Shown piece after piece: positions 48,270-56,967 of a stretch of 64,000 nucleotides of DNA. The stretch's first letter is position 1; each line of letters starts with the position of its first letter. The notes under the pieces were generated by a model that was not told where the DNA came from, made no database searches, and saw only the letters and a program-made list of their open reading frames with translations. The DNA is from Anderseniella sp039978075. Lineage in GTDB: Bacteria > Pseudomonadota > Alphaproteobacteria > Rhizobiales > Aestuariivirgaceae. Made by a program: the position numbers and the translations under genes. The DNA lies in NCBI GenBank assembly GCA_039978075.1, contig JBDWCA010000002.1, forward strand, positions 558,001 through 622,000, in the 5' to 3' direction.

Positions 48270-49727
48270 ATGCCGACGACAAAACAAAAGGTCTTGCTGG
48301 TTGAGGACGTCTTCTCGCTCGCCGTCGTTTACAAGGACTGGCTGGAAAAATCAGGCTTTGATTGCCAGCACGTGGATACGGGCAAAGCCGCTCTTGCTGC
48401 GCTTGAGGATGGCAAGTTCCAGGCGATGGTGCTCGATCTTAACTTGCCGGATGCAAACGGCATCGACATTCTCAATCATGTCGCGGAACAAAAAATACCG
48501 ATAACAGTGGTTGTGGTGACTGGCAGCGGGTCTATCAAGACTGCTGTCGATGCGATGCGGGCGGGTGCCTATGATTTCATCGTCAAACCGGTCGCCGAAG
48601 AACGCATCATTACGACCGTTCGCAATGCCTGTGAGCGCGAACAGTTGCATGAAGCGATAGCGGAAATACGCAACGACTTTGCCGACGGCAATTTCCACGG
48701 TTTCATCGGCAAGTCGCCGGTTATGCTCGGTGTGTTCAAGATGATCGAGAACGTGGCCCGGTCAAAGGCAACAGCTTTCATCACTGGGGAAAGCGGGACC
48801 GGCAAGGAGGTTTGCGCGGAAGCAATTCACAAATGCGGTCCGAGGGCAGGCAAGCCGTTTGTGGCGCTGAACTGTGCCGCCATTCCACGTGATTTGATCG
48901 AGTCCGAGATATTCGGTCACGTCAAAGGAGCCTTTACTGGAGCGACCGGGAATCGTGAAGGTGCAGCCGCTGCGGCCAATGGCGGCACGCTGTTTCTCGA
49001 CGAAATCTGCGAGATGGATATTGACCTGCAGACCAAGTTGCTGCGGTTTCTGCAGACCGGCACCGTGCAGCGGGTCGGCGGCGATGCAGTGATGCCTGTG
49101 GATGTACGCGTCATATGTGCCACCAACCGTGATCCGCATGAAGAGGTTGAACAGGGCCGGTTCCGGGAAGATCTGTATTATCGTCTCCATGTCCTGCCCA
49201 TCCATCTGCCGCCGTTGCGGGAACGTGGCGCGGATGTGCTCGAAATTGCGCAGGTCTTCGTGGAATCTTTCGCTCAGGAAGAGGACAAGACGTTCAGGGG
49301 CTTTACCGTGGAGGCGGAGGACAAGCTGCTGGCCCATGGCTGGCCCGGCAATGTGCGAGAACTGCAGAACGTCATCCGCAATGCGATCGTGCTTAATGAC
49401 GGTGAGGTTCTGGATGAGAATATGATCCGGCTGGGCGGTCCCGGCCGGTCGTCCCCGGTACCGATGCAGAATTCCCCGGCGCAGCCTCCCGGCTTTTCCT
49501 CTGTTCCGGCAGGTCCGGCTGCCACTTCTCCTGCAGCCATGGATGGTGACCGGAACAAAATAGTGCGCGTTACTCTGGGTCGTACATTTGCGGAGCTGGA
49601 ACGCGACGTTGTGATGGCGACGTTCGATTATTGCGGCGGCAGTGTGCCGAAGGCCTCAAAGGTCCTGAAGATGAGCCCATCGACCTTGTACCGCAAGCGC
49701 GAGGAATGGACGAGTGATGACCCTTGA
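48270..49727 (+). CDS. Sigma-54-dependent response regulator (NtrC family)
   Basis: The 485-residue protein has a receiver (residues about 7-120, phospho-Asp in MVLDLNLPDANG), a sigma-54 AAA+ domain (about 145-385) with Walker A GESGTGKE, the sigma-54 contact loop GAFTGA and Walker B GGTLFLDEI, and a C-terminal Fis-type helix-turn-helix (KASKVLKMSPSTLYRKREEW). A Pro/Ala-rich linker precedes the HTH. ATG 48270 follows GAGG. It should bind upstream sites and open sigma-54 promoters, four of which occur in the adjacent polysaccharide locus. Confidence 0.95.
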   Translation: MPTTKQKVLLVEDVFSLAVVYKDWLEKSGFDCQHVDTGKAALAALEDGKFQAMVLDLNLPDANGIDILNHVAEQKIPITVVVVTGSGSIKTAVDAMRAGAYDFIVKPVAEERIITTVRNACEREQLHEAIAEIRNDFADGNFHGFIGKSPVMLGVFKMIENVARSKATAFITGESGTGKEVCAEAIHKCGPRAGKPFVALNCAAIPRDLIESEIFGHVKGAFTGATGNREGAAAAANGGTLFLDEICEMDIDLQTKLLRFLQTGTVQRVGGDAVMPVDVRVICATNRDPHEEVEQGRFREDLYYRLHVLPIHLPPLRERGADVLEIAQVFVESFAQEEDKTFRGFTVEAEDKLLAHGWPGNVRELQNVIRNAIVLNDGEVLDENMIRLGGPGRSSPVPMQNSPAQPPGFSSVPAGPAATSPAAMDGDRNKIVRVTLGRTFAELERDVVMATFDYCGGSVPKASKVLKMSPSTLYRKREEWTSDDP

Positions 49728-49735
49728 GTCAAAAG

Positions 49736-49757
49736 CGGCGGACCCGAAGGTCCGCCG
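49736..49757 (-). terminator. Hairpin terminator between convergent regulator and phosphomannomutase genes
   Basis: CGGCGGACC (49736-49744) pairs with GGTCCGCCG (49749-49757) around a CGAA tetraloop. On the minus strand the stem is followed by CTTTT, fitting a terminator for the manC-pmm operon; it may also stop transcripts from the plus strand. Confidence 0.75.
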
Positions 49758-49788
49758 AAGTGTTTCAGGCTGTCCTGGTGCTGAACTT

Positions 49789-50541
49789 TCAGGACGCCTG
49801 TCGGAGAGTTATTTCGCGGGGTAAATTGACTTCCTTGAGCAGTTCCCAGGTCTGGTTGTAATTTTCAACCGACATCACCTGATGCCGGGGTGAATCGTCA
49901 CGCAGTGCCTCGGCAAGCGGGTAATCGTTTCCGCCGGGTTCCATCCGGTCTCCGAAGAAAGTGATGATGCCGTTCGGTGCATCCTGTTTCAGAACCGCCA
50001 GGGCGCGTGACTTGTTCCAGCCTTTGGGTACGATATCGATACTGATTTCACCACCTGCCGATGCCTCGTATTCGGAGAACGTTTCAACGAAACGCCGAAT
50101 GAACTCTGAGCGTTCTTCCGCCTGCCTGTCCCAGGCAAAATAGGACTGACGATCACTCTTTTCCGCGTTCCGTCCGATGACGCTTACATTCAGCATGCCC
50201 GTCCGGTACTCGATGTGATTGCCAAAGCGGCGGGGATAACAGCTCAGTTCGACGAAACTTTCCAGCGCCTCGATAAGCTCCTTCGGGAACTCATGATCCA
50301 TCTGGTAGATCGTTTTGCCGTCCATCCAGAGTTCTGCCGCAGAACAGGAGAAAACGCCGTTCGCACTGGCGATGATTGTCCTGGGCAGTTGTTCCTGCAG
50401 TTTCGGCAGATCGCTGCCGGACACCAGATAGACAGGATGGGTCCGGCAAAAGCGTTCGAAAAACCGGCCGAAGTCGGGATCGATGGGTTGGCGGGGTTCA
50501 GTCAGGGTGCCATCCACGTCAAACAGGTAAATCTGGTCCAT
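49789..50541 (-). CDS. Phosphomannomutase of the eukaryotic alpha-PMM (HAD) type
   Basis: The 250-residue HAD protein has FDVDGTLTEPRQPI, LVSGSDLPKLQEQL, GMLNVSVIGRNA and DIVPKGWNKSRAL followed by FFGDRMEPGGNDYPLA, the exact signature series of PMM1/PMM2. It converts mannose-6-phosphate to mannose-1-phosphate. This class is uncommon in bacteria, where AlgC/ManB-type enzymes usually serve. It lies 9 bp downstream of manC, completing GDP-mannose synthesis for the polyuronate locus. Confidence 0.92.
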   Translation of the reverse strand: MDQIYLFDVDGTLTEPRQPIDPDFGRFFERFCRTHPVYLVSGSDLPKLQEQLPRTIIASANGVFSCSAAELWMDGKTIYQMDHEFPKELIEALESFVELSCYPRRFGNHIEYRTGMLNVSVIGRNAEKSDRQSYFAWDRQAEERSEFIRRFVETFSEYEASAGGEISIDIVPKGWNKSRALAVLKQDAPNGIITFFGDRMEPGGNDYPLAEALRDDSPRHQVMSVENYNQTWELLKEVNLPREITLRQAS

Positions 50542-50550
50542 AACGCCCTC

Positions 50551-52020
50551 CTAGGCTGCAATGTCGGTGTTTTGTGCTGCGGCAGGTGTCTGTTCCCGGC
50601 CGTAGACGTCTTCAAGGCGCACGATATCGTCCTCACCGAAGTAGTCGCCATACTGGACTTCGATAAGTTCTACAGGCTCGTCTCCTGGATTCTCAAGCCT
50701 GTGCACTTCGCCTTGTGGAATGAAGACCTGTTCGCATGGGCCAAGGGTCATTACCTGCTTGCCAACCGTCACCTGGGCCATGCCGGCGATGACAATCCAG
50801 TGTTCTGCCCTGTGATGATGATACTGCAGGGACAGCTGTCCGCCTGGATCAACCCGGATCCGCTTGACCTGATGGTTCTGGCCACGGTCAAGGGAATCGA
50901 ATCTTCCCCAGGGACGGTCTTCTCCGGTGTGGCGTTTCTGCTCGCTGCGCTCGTTGTTTTTCATGGTCTCGACCAGCGATTTGACGGATTGTGCATCATC
51001 GCGATGTGCGACCAGCACGGCGTCCTTGTTGGCAACGACGACAATGTCGCTGACACCCGCAACGGCGACCATTGGCCCGCTGCTCTGGATCAGGGAGCCA
51101 GAGCTGTTCACAGCCAGCACGTCGCCTTCCAGTACATTTTTGGCCACATCCTGCTTACCATGTTCCCACATAGCGCCCCAGGAGCCAAGATCGCTCCAGC
51201 CGGGGTCTACCGGGACTACCGCAGCGTTGTTGGTGTGCTCCATGACTGCATAGTCGATCGACAGCTTGGGAGCCCTGGCGAAACTCTCCATGGCCGGAAA
51301 AAGCTTTTTGCCTGATCTCTGCGCGCCCATAAGGCTGGTTTCCACCGCCCGCAGGACCTCCGGCGAATACCGTTCCATCTCCGCAAGCATTTTCTGGCCA
51401 TTGAACAAAAAGATGCCCGCATTCCAGCATGTCGATTCCTCGGTCAGCAATTCCGCCGCCCTGGCTTCATCGGGTTTTTCCACGAAACGTATGACCGGAT
51501 AGGCGCCCGGGCTCAGTTCTTCCGCTTCAGCCTGTATATAGCCGAAGCCGGTTTCGGGGCCGCTTGGCTTGATACCGAATGTCACCAGGCTGGCACTGCG
51601 GTGGCGGATCAGATTGGCTCCGGCAGAAACCGCTGCCAGCAGTGCGGCCTCGTCTTCAACTGCATGGTCGGACGGAAGCACCAGATAGTTCTGCGCGTTT
51701 GCAGGCGACAGTGAGGCCAGCAAGGCTGCTGCAATGGCAGGTGCGGTGTCACGGCCGGTCGGTTCACATATGACTGTGGCTGGTGTTATGCCGCTTTCGG
51801 CAAGTTGTTGCTCGGCGATGCCCGCATACTGGGCGCCGGTGACAATGATCGGAGCGCTGAAAAAATTTGTGTCGGATACTCTGGCCAGTGTTGCCTGGAA
51901 CAGGCTTCGCCCGGCAAGCAGGCGGCAGAACTGTTTGGGGGTTTCTTCACGGGAGACCGGCCACAAGCGTGTGCCTGCACCACCTGCAAGGATGATCGGG
52001 GTAATCTTTTTCGAGGGCAT
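50551..52020 (-). CDS. manC: Mannose-1-phosphate guanylyltransferase / mannose-6-phosphate isomerase
   Basis: The 489-residue bifunctional enzyme has the nucleotidyltransferase signature LAGGAGTRLWPVSRE and a VEKP sugar-binding segment in the N-terminal two thirds. The C-terminal cupin has RPWGRFDSLDRGQNHQVKRIRVDPGGQLSLQYHHHRAEHW, the type II PMI domain. ATG 52020 follows AAGGAG at good distance; a longer open frame upstream is non-homologous. It makes GDP-mannose, the AlgD substrate. A sigma-54 promoter lies about 55 bp upstream. Confidence 0.95.
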   Translation of the reverse strand: MPSKKITPIILAGGAGTRLWPVSREETPKQFCRLLAGRSLFQATLARVSDTNFFSAPIIVTGAQYAGIAEQQLAESGITPATVICEPTGRDTAPAIAAALLASLSPANAQNYLVLPSDHAVEDEAALLAAVSAGANLIRHRSASLVTFGIKPSGPETGFGYIQAEAEELSPGAYPVIRFVEKPDEARAAELLTEESTCWNAGIFLFNGQKMLAEMERYSPEVLRAVETSLMGAQRSGKKLFPAMESFARAPKLSIDYAVMEHTNNAAVVPVDPGWSDLGSWGAMWEHGKQDVAKNVLEGDVLAVNSSGSLIQSSGPMVAVAGVSDIVVVANKDAVLVAHRDDAQSVKSLVETMKNNERSEQKRHTGEDRPWGRFDSLDRGQNHQVKRIRVDPGGQLSLQYHHHRAEHWIVIAGMAQVTVGKQVMTLGPCEQVFIPQGEVHRLENPGDEPVELIEVQYGDYFGEDDIVRLEDVYGREQTPAAAQNTDIAA

Positions 52021-52073
52021 TTTCATCTCCTTTGGTTTTGTCGGCATTTGGCTGCCGCGCTTGCCCTGGATGT

Positions 52074-52089
52074 CGCAAGAGCCTTGCCA
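52074..52089 (-). promoter_or_regulatory. Sigma-54 promoter of manC-pmm
   Basis: On the minus strand TGGCAA-GGCTC-TTGCG matches the -24/-12 consensus with the correct 12-bp GG-to-GC spacing. Transcription would start near 52062, leaving a 40-nt leader before the manC ATG at 52020. Confidence 0.75.
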
Positions 52090-52200
52090 GACTGACATGG
52101 CGGCGGGTCTGTCGATGGCTGAGAAGCTGAAAACCCCGGATTTCAAGGAATTTCTGGCTGGTCTGGGCTTTGGGTCATTGCATGCCAGTTTCCAGGCCGA

Positions 52201-52242
52201 TTTCGAAAATCGAAACGCGATCCTTTCGAAATTCGAATTTCG
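52201..52242. promoter_or_regulatory. Tandem activator sites shared by divergent manC and alg44-like promoters
   Basis: Two palindromes lie side by side: TTTCGA-AAA-TCGAAA (52201-52215) and one containing the exact palindrome CGAAATTCGAATTTCG (52227-52242). TTTC starts are 23 bp apart, two helical turns. They sit roughly 45-85 bp upstream of the rightward and 110-150 bp upstream of the leftward sigma-54 promoter, a normal place for NtrC-type activator binding. Confidence 0.65.
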
Positions 52243-52287
52243 ACAACGCATCTCTCTCAAACCTGGTGAGAATCTGCAGTTTTTGGC

Positions 52288-52303
52288 TGGCATGCCGTTT
52301 GCT
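52288..52303 (+). promoter_or_regulatory. Sigma-54 promoter of alg44-like/alg8-like genes
   Basis: TGGCAT-GCCGT-TTGCT fits the -24/-12 consensus with exact spacing. Transcription would begin around 52315, only about 18 nt before the ATG at 52333. Confidence 0.75.
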
Positions 52304-52332
52304 CCTGTCCAGGCGACATGGAGATATGAGAA

Positions 52333-53940
52333 ATGAAAGTAATTCGTGAACGCCCGTGCCAGCGCCGTCACCACCGTGTGACCGCACCGCTAATGGTGAA
52401 ACTGGATGAAAGTGCGCCGCAATACCGTGCAACCGACTGGAGCCTTGGCGGCCTCAGGCTCGATGGCGTGGCAGGAACTTTGCCCAAGATCGGCGCGGAG
52501 CGGAACCTCAATCTGTTACTGCCTTTCCAGGGCTTTGACATCGGCTTTGAGCTGAAGGGCAAGGTTGTTCGCACGGCAAAGGCTGAAAAGACGGTCGCTA
52601 TCGAGTTCACCGAGGTACCTGAGCGCTCGCGTGATCTGATGTCCCACTTTATCGAAGACCTGATCCGGGGTCAGATGGGAACCGTGGAAGATGCGATCTG
52701 CCGGATCGATATTCCGGTGACACCGATTTCCACGCAGCCGGACCCCAATCCCAAGGAAGGTGCCCCGGTATCGCGCTGGCCGGTCAAGACCATTGTAATG
52801 TCCTGCCTCTACCTGCTGCTGGGGATTGCGATTTTCGGTTACGGCGGTCTGCTGACCTATTCATCCGTCATGCGGCTGGAAGTTCAGTCAGCCGTGGTTT
52901 CCGTACCGGTGCAGACCCTGCGCATGCCGGTTGATGGTGTTCTGCAGTCTGTCCGGTATTCGCTCGGCGACAGTGTGAAGCGGGGCGCCATATTGGCCAG
53001 CATTGAGAATCCACGGCTCATGGCGCAGATCAGGGCGGCTGAAGAAGCGGAAACAGATGCTGCGGCCGGTTACGTCCGGGCAAAGGAACGTTATCGCATC
53101 GAGGCCGAACGGCTAAAACTCTACCAGACCATCAACCGGACCGATCTGGACGTCGCCCGTGCCCGTCTTGCCGCGCGCCGCGTCGCCCTGGAATCTGCCG
53201 ATGGCCACTATGCGCGCGTTGCCGCCCTGCACAACAAGGGATTTGCAAGTCAGAAGACGCTGGAAGACGCAAAATCGCGCCAGTTGCGTGCCGCTGCCGA
53301 GGTACGTGAGATGGAACTCGCGGTTGAGCAGGCGACGGTGATGAATGCGGCTTCCGGCAAGCGTCACTACAACCACAAGGAATTTGTCGTCGATCTGGAC
53401 ATGCTCGCCCTTGACCTTGATGAGGCGCACGGACGCCTGACATCAGCCAGGGCGAAGCTCCAGCGCCTGAAACAAATGCAGGCAGCCGCAGTGATCCGCG
53501 CACCGTTTGACGGGCAGATCGTTTCCCTGCCGATTTCAGCAGGACTGGCGGTTTCGAAAGATCAACCGGTCCTGGCGCTCGAACAGGATGTGCCCCCGAC
53601 GGTCACGGCTTATCTCGACCAGGACGAAATCCTGCAAATCGGGATCAATGACAGGGCGAAGGTGTTTGTCCCTGCGCTTAACCGGCATGTCGAAGCGACA
53701 GTGGTGGCGATCAACCGGAAGTCGGGACATCTGGACCTGAAATCGTCCCAGTACACCTGGAAGGCAAATGGAGAGCGGACCGCGTCTGTGTCGTTGACGC
53801 TCGCAGAGCCAGGCGGGCGAAGCAGGGTAAGAGCAGGTTTGCCGGCCGTCGTGATCTTTGACCGCAGGGTCACAGACGATCTGGTTGCTCAGTTGACGAG
53901 CCTGTGGCCGGGAAAAGACCATGACGAAACTGACGCTTGA
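52333..53940 (+). CDS. Alg44-like PilZ/membrane-fusion protein for polysaccharide polymerisation
   Basis: The 535-residue protein has an N-terminal PilZ domain (residues about 8-110). RRHHR and DWSLGG provide the RxxxR and (D/N)xSxxG motifs that bind cyclic di-GMP. A membrane helix (about 155-180, VMSCLYLLLGIAIFGYGG) and a periplasmic HlyD-type region with a long alpha-helical hairpin and lipoyl halves follow. This is the domain order of Alg44, which activates the Alg8 synthase on c-di-GMP binding. The gene overlaps the Alg8-like gene by 20 bp. The polymer therefore appears under c-di-GMP control as well as sigma-54 control. Confidence 0.92.
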   Translation: MKVIRERPCQRRHHRVTAPLMVKLDESAPQYRATDWSLGGLRLDGVAGTLPKIGAERNLNLLLPFQGFDIGFELKGKVVRTAKAEKTVAIEFTEVPERSRDLMSHFIEDLIRGQMGTVEDAICRIDIPVTPISTQPDPNPKEGAPVSRWPVKTIVMSCLYLLLGIAIFGYGGLLTYSSVMRLEVQSAVVSVPVQTLRMPVDGVLQSVRYSLGDSVKRGAILASIENPRLMAQIRAAEEAETDAAAGYVRAKERYRIEAERLKLYQTINRTDLDVARARLAARRVALESADGHYARVAALHNKGFASQKTLEDAKSRQLRAAAEVREMELAVEQATVMNAASGKRHYNHKEFVVDLDMLALDLDEAHGRLTSARAKLQRLKQMQAAAVIRAPFDGQIVSLPISAGLAVSKDQPVLALEQDVPPTVTAYLDQDEILQIGINDRAKVFVPALNRHVEATVVAINRKSGHLDLKSSQYTWKANGERTASVSLTLAEPGGRSRVRAGLPAVVIFDRRVTDDLVAQLTSLWPGKDHDETDA

Positions 53941-55513
53941 TAAAGTCTCCAATCTGGATGAACCCACTGACTGGCCGACAGGCTGGCGGAAATGGACACC
54001 GGCTGCGCTGTTCAAGATCGCACTTTATTTTGGCTGCTGCCTGATTGCCATTCTGACCCTGCCCAACAGCATCTGGGACCAGGAGGTTGCGCAGATCACG
54101 TTCGTCATCGGTGGCCTCGGCATCTGGCGCTATGGCTGGTGGTTCACCCATGCGGTCCGCGCATTGATTTACGGCAAAATCGTCTACCCGAAGATGCGCG
54201 ACAAGGGCCGCGAGATCTGGGATGCCGGCTGGCGGCCGCGGCACATGCATTTCATGATGACCACCTACAAGGAGCATCGCTCCATCACCGAGAAGGTGGT
54301 GCGTTCGATCCTTCGTGAAATCCGTGCGTCCGGTGTGCCGGGCACGATCTGGCTCGGATCGTCCGACCGGTTTGATGAAGACATTATCGAGGACTTCCTG
54401 CGCCGCGAGGCCAGGGATACGGATATTACCCTGCGCATAATCCGGCAGAATGTGTCGGGCAAGCGGGCCGCCATCGGGCTTGTGCTGCGCGCCATGTGCA
54501 GGTTGCCGATCGACGAGGATGATCTGGTCGTCTTCATGGACGGAGACTTCATCCTGGCGGAAGGTGCCATCAGCCGCTGCATGCCGCTGTTCAAGCTCTA
54601 TCCGGACCTGCAGGCCTGCACCACGGATGAAGAGGTGATCTGTATAGGTCCGCGCTGGATTGAAACCTGGCTCAAGATGCGCTTTGCCCAGCGTCGCCTG
54701 GCAATGCAGTCCCATGCGCTGTCCGGGCGTGTTCTGACCCTGACAGGCCGGATGTCGGTATTTCGCGCCAGGAACCTGTTGCAGCTTGAATTCATCCGTC
54801 TCCTGGAGGCGGATCACCTTGAGCACTGGCTCTGGGGTAATTTCAGATTCCTGTCAGGCGATGACAAAAGCACCTGGTATTACATGCTCAAGCACGGCGC
54901 ACACATGCGCTACGTGCCCGATGCGCTCGGCTATACGGTCGAAGTCATTGAGGGGTCGGGCATGGATCGCATGGTGCAGAATTTCCGGCGCTGGTCCGGC
55001 AACATGCTGCGTAATGGCGCACGCGCCATCAAGCTGGGCCCGCACCGGATGCCGTTTTTCATCTGGTGGTGCCTGGTGGACCAGCGGCTTTCCATGTGGA
55101 CCATGCTGGTAAGCCCGGTCCTGGCGGTGGCTGCAACGTTGCTGCAGGGACCAGCATATCTGGCTTCCTATCTCATCTTCATCGCACTCAGCCGGATGCT
55201 GCTGTCGCTGTTCCTGTTCGGTTATTCCCGGCGTATCCAGATGGCCTATCCCTGGATCCTGTACCTCAACCAGCTCATCAACGCGTCGGTAAAAGTCTAT
55301 TGCATCTTCAGGCTGTCCAAGCAGCGCTGGTCGAACCGTGGCAACCAGACGGCGTCCAACGGCGCAGATGCGCTGGTGCAGCGTGCACAGGATGCGATGG
55401 CCAACTGGTGCACGGCGCTTGCGACGGTCATGCTTGTCCTGGCAACTGTCCACTATACGAAGCTGATCGAAATTCCATCGGCTACGCTTCTGAATTCCAT
55501 TGTCGGATTCTGA
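53921..55513 (+). CDS. alg8: Alg8-like family 2 glycosyltransferase (polymannuronate synthase)
   Basis: The 530-residue membrane enzyme has two N-terminal helices and a cytoplasmic GT-2 domain: MMTTYKEHRS, substrate Asp motif VVFMDGDFIL, an acidic catalytic region ADHLEHWLWG and RRWSGNMLRNG in place of QxxRW. Three to four C-terminal helices follow. The arrangement matches Alg8, which polymerises GDP-mannuronate with Alg44. Neighbours alg44-like, algI and algD support this over a cellulose or hyaluronan synthase. Confidence 0.9.
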   Translation: MTKLTLDKVSNLDEPTDWPTGWRKWTPAALFKIALYFGCCLIAILTLPNSIWDQEVAQITFVIGGLGIWRYGWWFTHAVRALIYGKIVYPKMRDKGREIWDAGWRPRHMHFMMTTYKEHRSITEKVVRSILREIRASGVPGTIWLGSSDRFDEDIIEDFLRREARDTDITLRIIRQNVSGKRAAIGLVLRAMCRLPIDEDDLVVFMDGDFILAEGAISRCMPLFKLYPDLQACTTDEEVICIGPRWIETWLKMRFAQRRLAMQSHALSGRVLTLTGRMSVFRARNLLQLEFIRLLEADHLEHWLWGNFRFLSGDDKSTWYYMLKHGAHMRYVPDALGYTVEVIEGSGMDRMVQNFRRWSGNMLRNGARAIKLGPHRMPFFIWWCLVDQRLSMWTMLVSPVLAVAATLLQGPAYLASYLIFIALSRMLLSLFLFGYSRRIQMAYPWILYLNQLINASVKVYCIFRLSKQRWSNRGNQTASNGADALVQRAQDAMANWCTALATVMLVLATVHYTKLIEIPSATLLNSIVGF

Positions 55514-55520
55514 AAAGGCG

Positions 55521-55558
55521 TTTTCGATTATGAAAATTCGCTGGTTTCACAATCGAAA
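55521..55558 (+). promoter_or_regulatory. Tandem activator sites upstream of the SGNH-algI unit
   Basis: TTTTCGATTATGAAAA (55521-55536) and TTTC-ACAATC-GAAA (55545-55558) share the TTTC-N6-GAAA form with sites at 52201 and 61698; TTTC starts are 23 bp apart. They lie about 65-100 bp upstream of the sigma-54 promoter at 55621. Confidence 0.65.
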
Positions 55559-55620
55559 TTCAGTTCGTGGAAAATAGTTTATCTATATGAAATAATTGAA
55601 TAAAAATACTTTTCATACAT

Positions 55621-55636
55621 TGGCACGACGCTTGCG
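55621..55636 (+). promoter_or_regulatory. Sigma-54 promoter of the SGNH-sel1-algI unit
   Basis: TGGCAC-GACGC-TTGCG is a near-perfect -24/-12 element with exact spacing, 39 bp before the ATG at 55675. It is the best of the four matches in this locus. Confidence 0.88.
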
Positions 55637-55674
55637 AAATCGAGGTAGATCAATAACTCAGAAGCAGGCATCAC

Positions 55675-56967
55675 ATGTCGAGACGTTCTTTCATTCCCAA
55701 ACTCTATCTTGCCGGTCTTGCAGCAACTGTGGCGCTGGGCGCGCTTCCCGTTGCGCTCAACCTGGCCGTTGACCCCTATGATCGCCTGGGCGGCCTGCCG
55801 ATGGGTCTGGCCAAGAAGAAGATCAGCGAGAAAGCACATTATCCGCTCTGGAAGATTATAGCCCATTCGAAGAAAAATCCGCCTGAAACGATTATTCTCG
55901 GTGACAGCCGGGCCCGGGCCCTGCGCGACAAGTACTGGAGCGAAACGGGGATCAAGCGAGCCTTCAACTTCGCCTATGGCGGGGCCACCATCTATGAGAT
56001 TCATGAAACCTTCCGCTACCTCAAGACGCAGCCCAAACCGAAGAACCTTGTCGTCGGCATCCAGCTCAGGAGCTTTGACCCAGACCACAAATCCGGGATG
56101 AACCGGGTGCCGGAGGCTCTGCGGCTTGCCGGCAACCCGCTGAAGTACTTCTCCAGCTGGTTCGTGACGCGGGTTTCATGGCGCCATGTTCAGGAAAAAT
56201 ATCCCAGGCAACTGGCTGCAATCAGTGACATGTCTCCCGGTTTCATTTCCTCGGCACAGGCCGCTGATCTGGGCTCGCCTGGACACACCAGCCTGAACAC
56301 CCTGTTGCAACCGGATGTATGTTTTGGTTGCCGGCTGCCGGAACAGCAGCAACCTATCGCTTACCCGACTTATGGGCACAGGCGCGGTTATGGATACGGC
56401 TTTGGCCGTGAAGCAGGCCTGTGGCGAGATATTTCAATCGAGCGGGAGTTGCCCGCGCGCTTTGAAAGACAGGTCCGCAAGAACGGCAGGTCCGACTGGA
56501 AGAGCTTCAGATTCTCCGAAGATCTGTGGGCAAAAATTGCCGAGATTGCCGACTGGAGTAAAGCCAACGGCGTGAAGCTGGTGTTCGTGATCCCGCCGAC
56601 CATTGTGGAAATGCAGGCGAGACTTGCTGAATTCGGCCGCGCTGACCTGGACCGCAGCCTGCGCCTGCGGCTGGCAGACCTGGCGCCGGTGATTGACCTG
56701 GACTTCGACAATTCGTTCACCCGTGACCTGGCGAACTTCAAGGACGCCTACCACTTCAGCGCACCGGCGGCCCGCAACATCGTCGGAGAAGTCAGCCAGT
56801 TGCTGACATCTTCTCCGGAAGTTCGCAAAGCTGCCTTGAAGGCTCGCTCTGGTCTTGCCTGTCCGACAAGTGTGCAAGCCACCTCGCGTGAGCTGAACGA
56901 CGGCATCATCAAAATGACCGAAGGTACCAACTGCAGAATCTGGAGGCGAGCCAATGACCCGTCCTGA
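55675..56967 (+). CDS. AlgJ/AlgX-like SGNH-fold polysaccharide acetylation protein
   Basis: The 430-residue protein has an N-terminal anchor or uncleaved signal (LYLAGLAATVALGALPVALNLA) and a periplasmic SGNH-hydrolase-like domain. ILGDSRAR supplies the Ser, and DAYHFSAPA supplies the Asp/His pair near residue 365. With the MBOAT protein AlgI downstream it probably transfers acetyl groups to the nascent polymer, the job of AlgJ/AlgX. It overlaps the Sel1 gene by 14 bp. Sequence is divergent from Pseudomonas AlgJ, so the assignment rests on fold motifs and neighbourhood. Confidence 0.78.
   Translation: MSRRSFIPKLYLAGLAATVALGALPVALNLAVDPYDRLGGLPMGLAKKKISEKAHYPLWKIIAHSKKNPPETIILGDSRARALRDKYWSETGIKRAFNFAYGGATIYEIHETFRYLKTQPKPKNLVVGIQLRSFDPDHKSGMNRVPEALRLAGNPLKYFSSWFVTRVSWRHVQEKYPRQLAAISDMSPGFISSAQAADLGSPGHTSLNTLLQPDVCFGCRLPEQQQPIAYPTYGHRRGYGYGFGREAGLWRDISIERELPARFERQVRKNGRSDWKSFRFSEDLWAKIAEIADWSKANGVKLVFVIPPTIVEMQARLAEFGRADLDRSLRLRLADLAPVIDLDFDNSFTRDLANFKDAYHFSAPAARNIVGEVSQLLTSSPEVRKAALKARSGLACPTSVQATSRELNDGIIKMTEGTNCRIWRRANDPS

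Noticed and set aside
52021..52374. Long N-terminal extension of ManC
   Set aside because: It crosses a sigma-54 promoter, activator sites and the divergent start; AAGGAG precedes the ATG at 52020.
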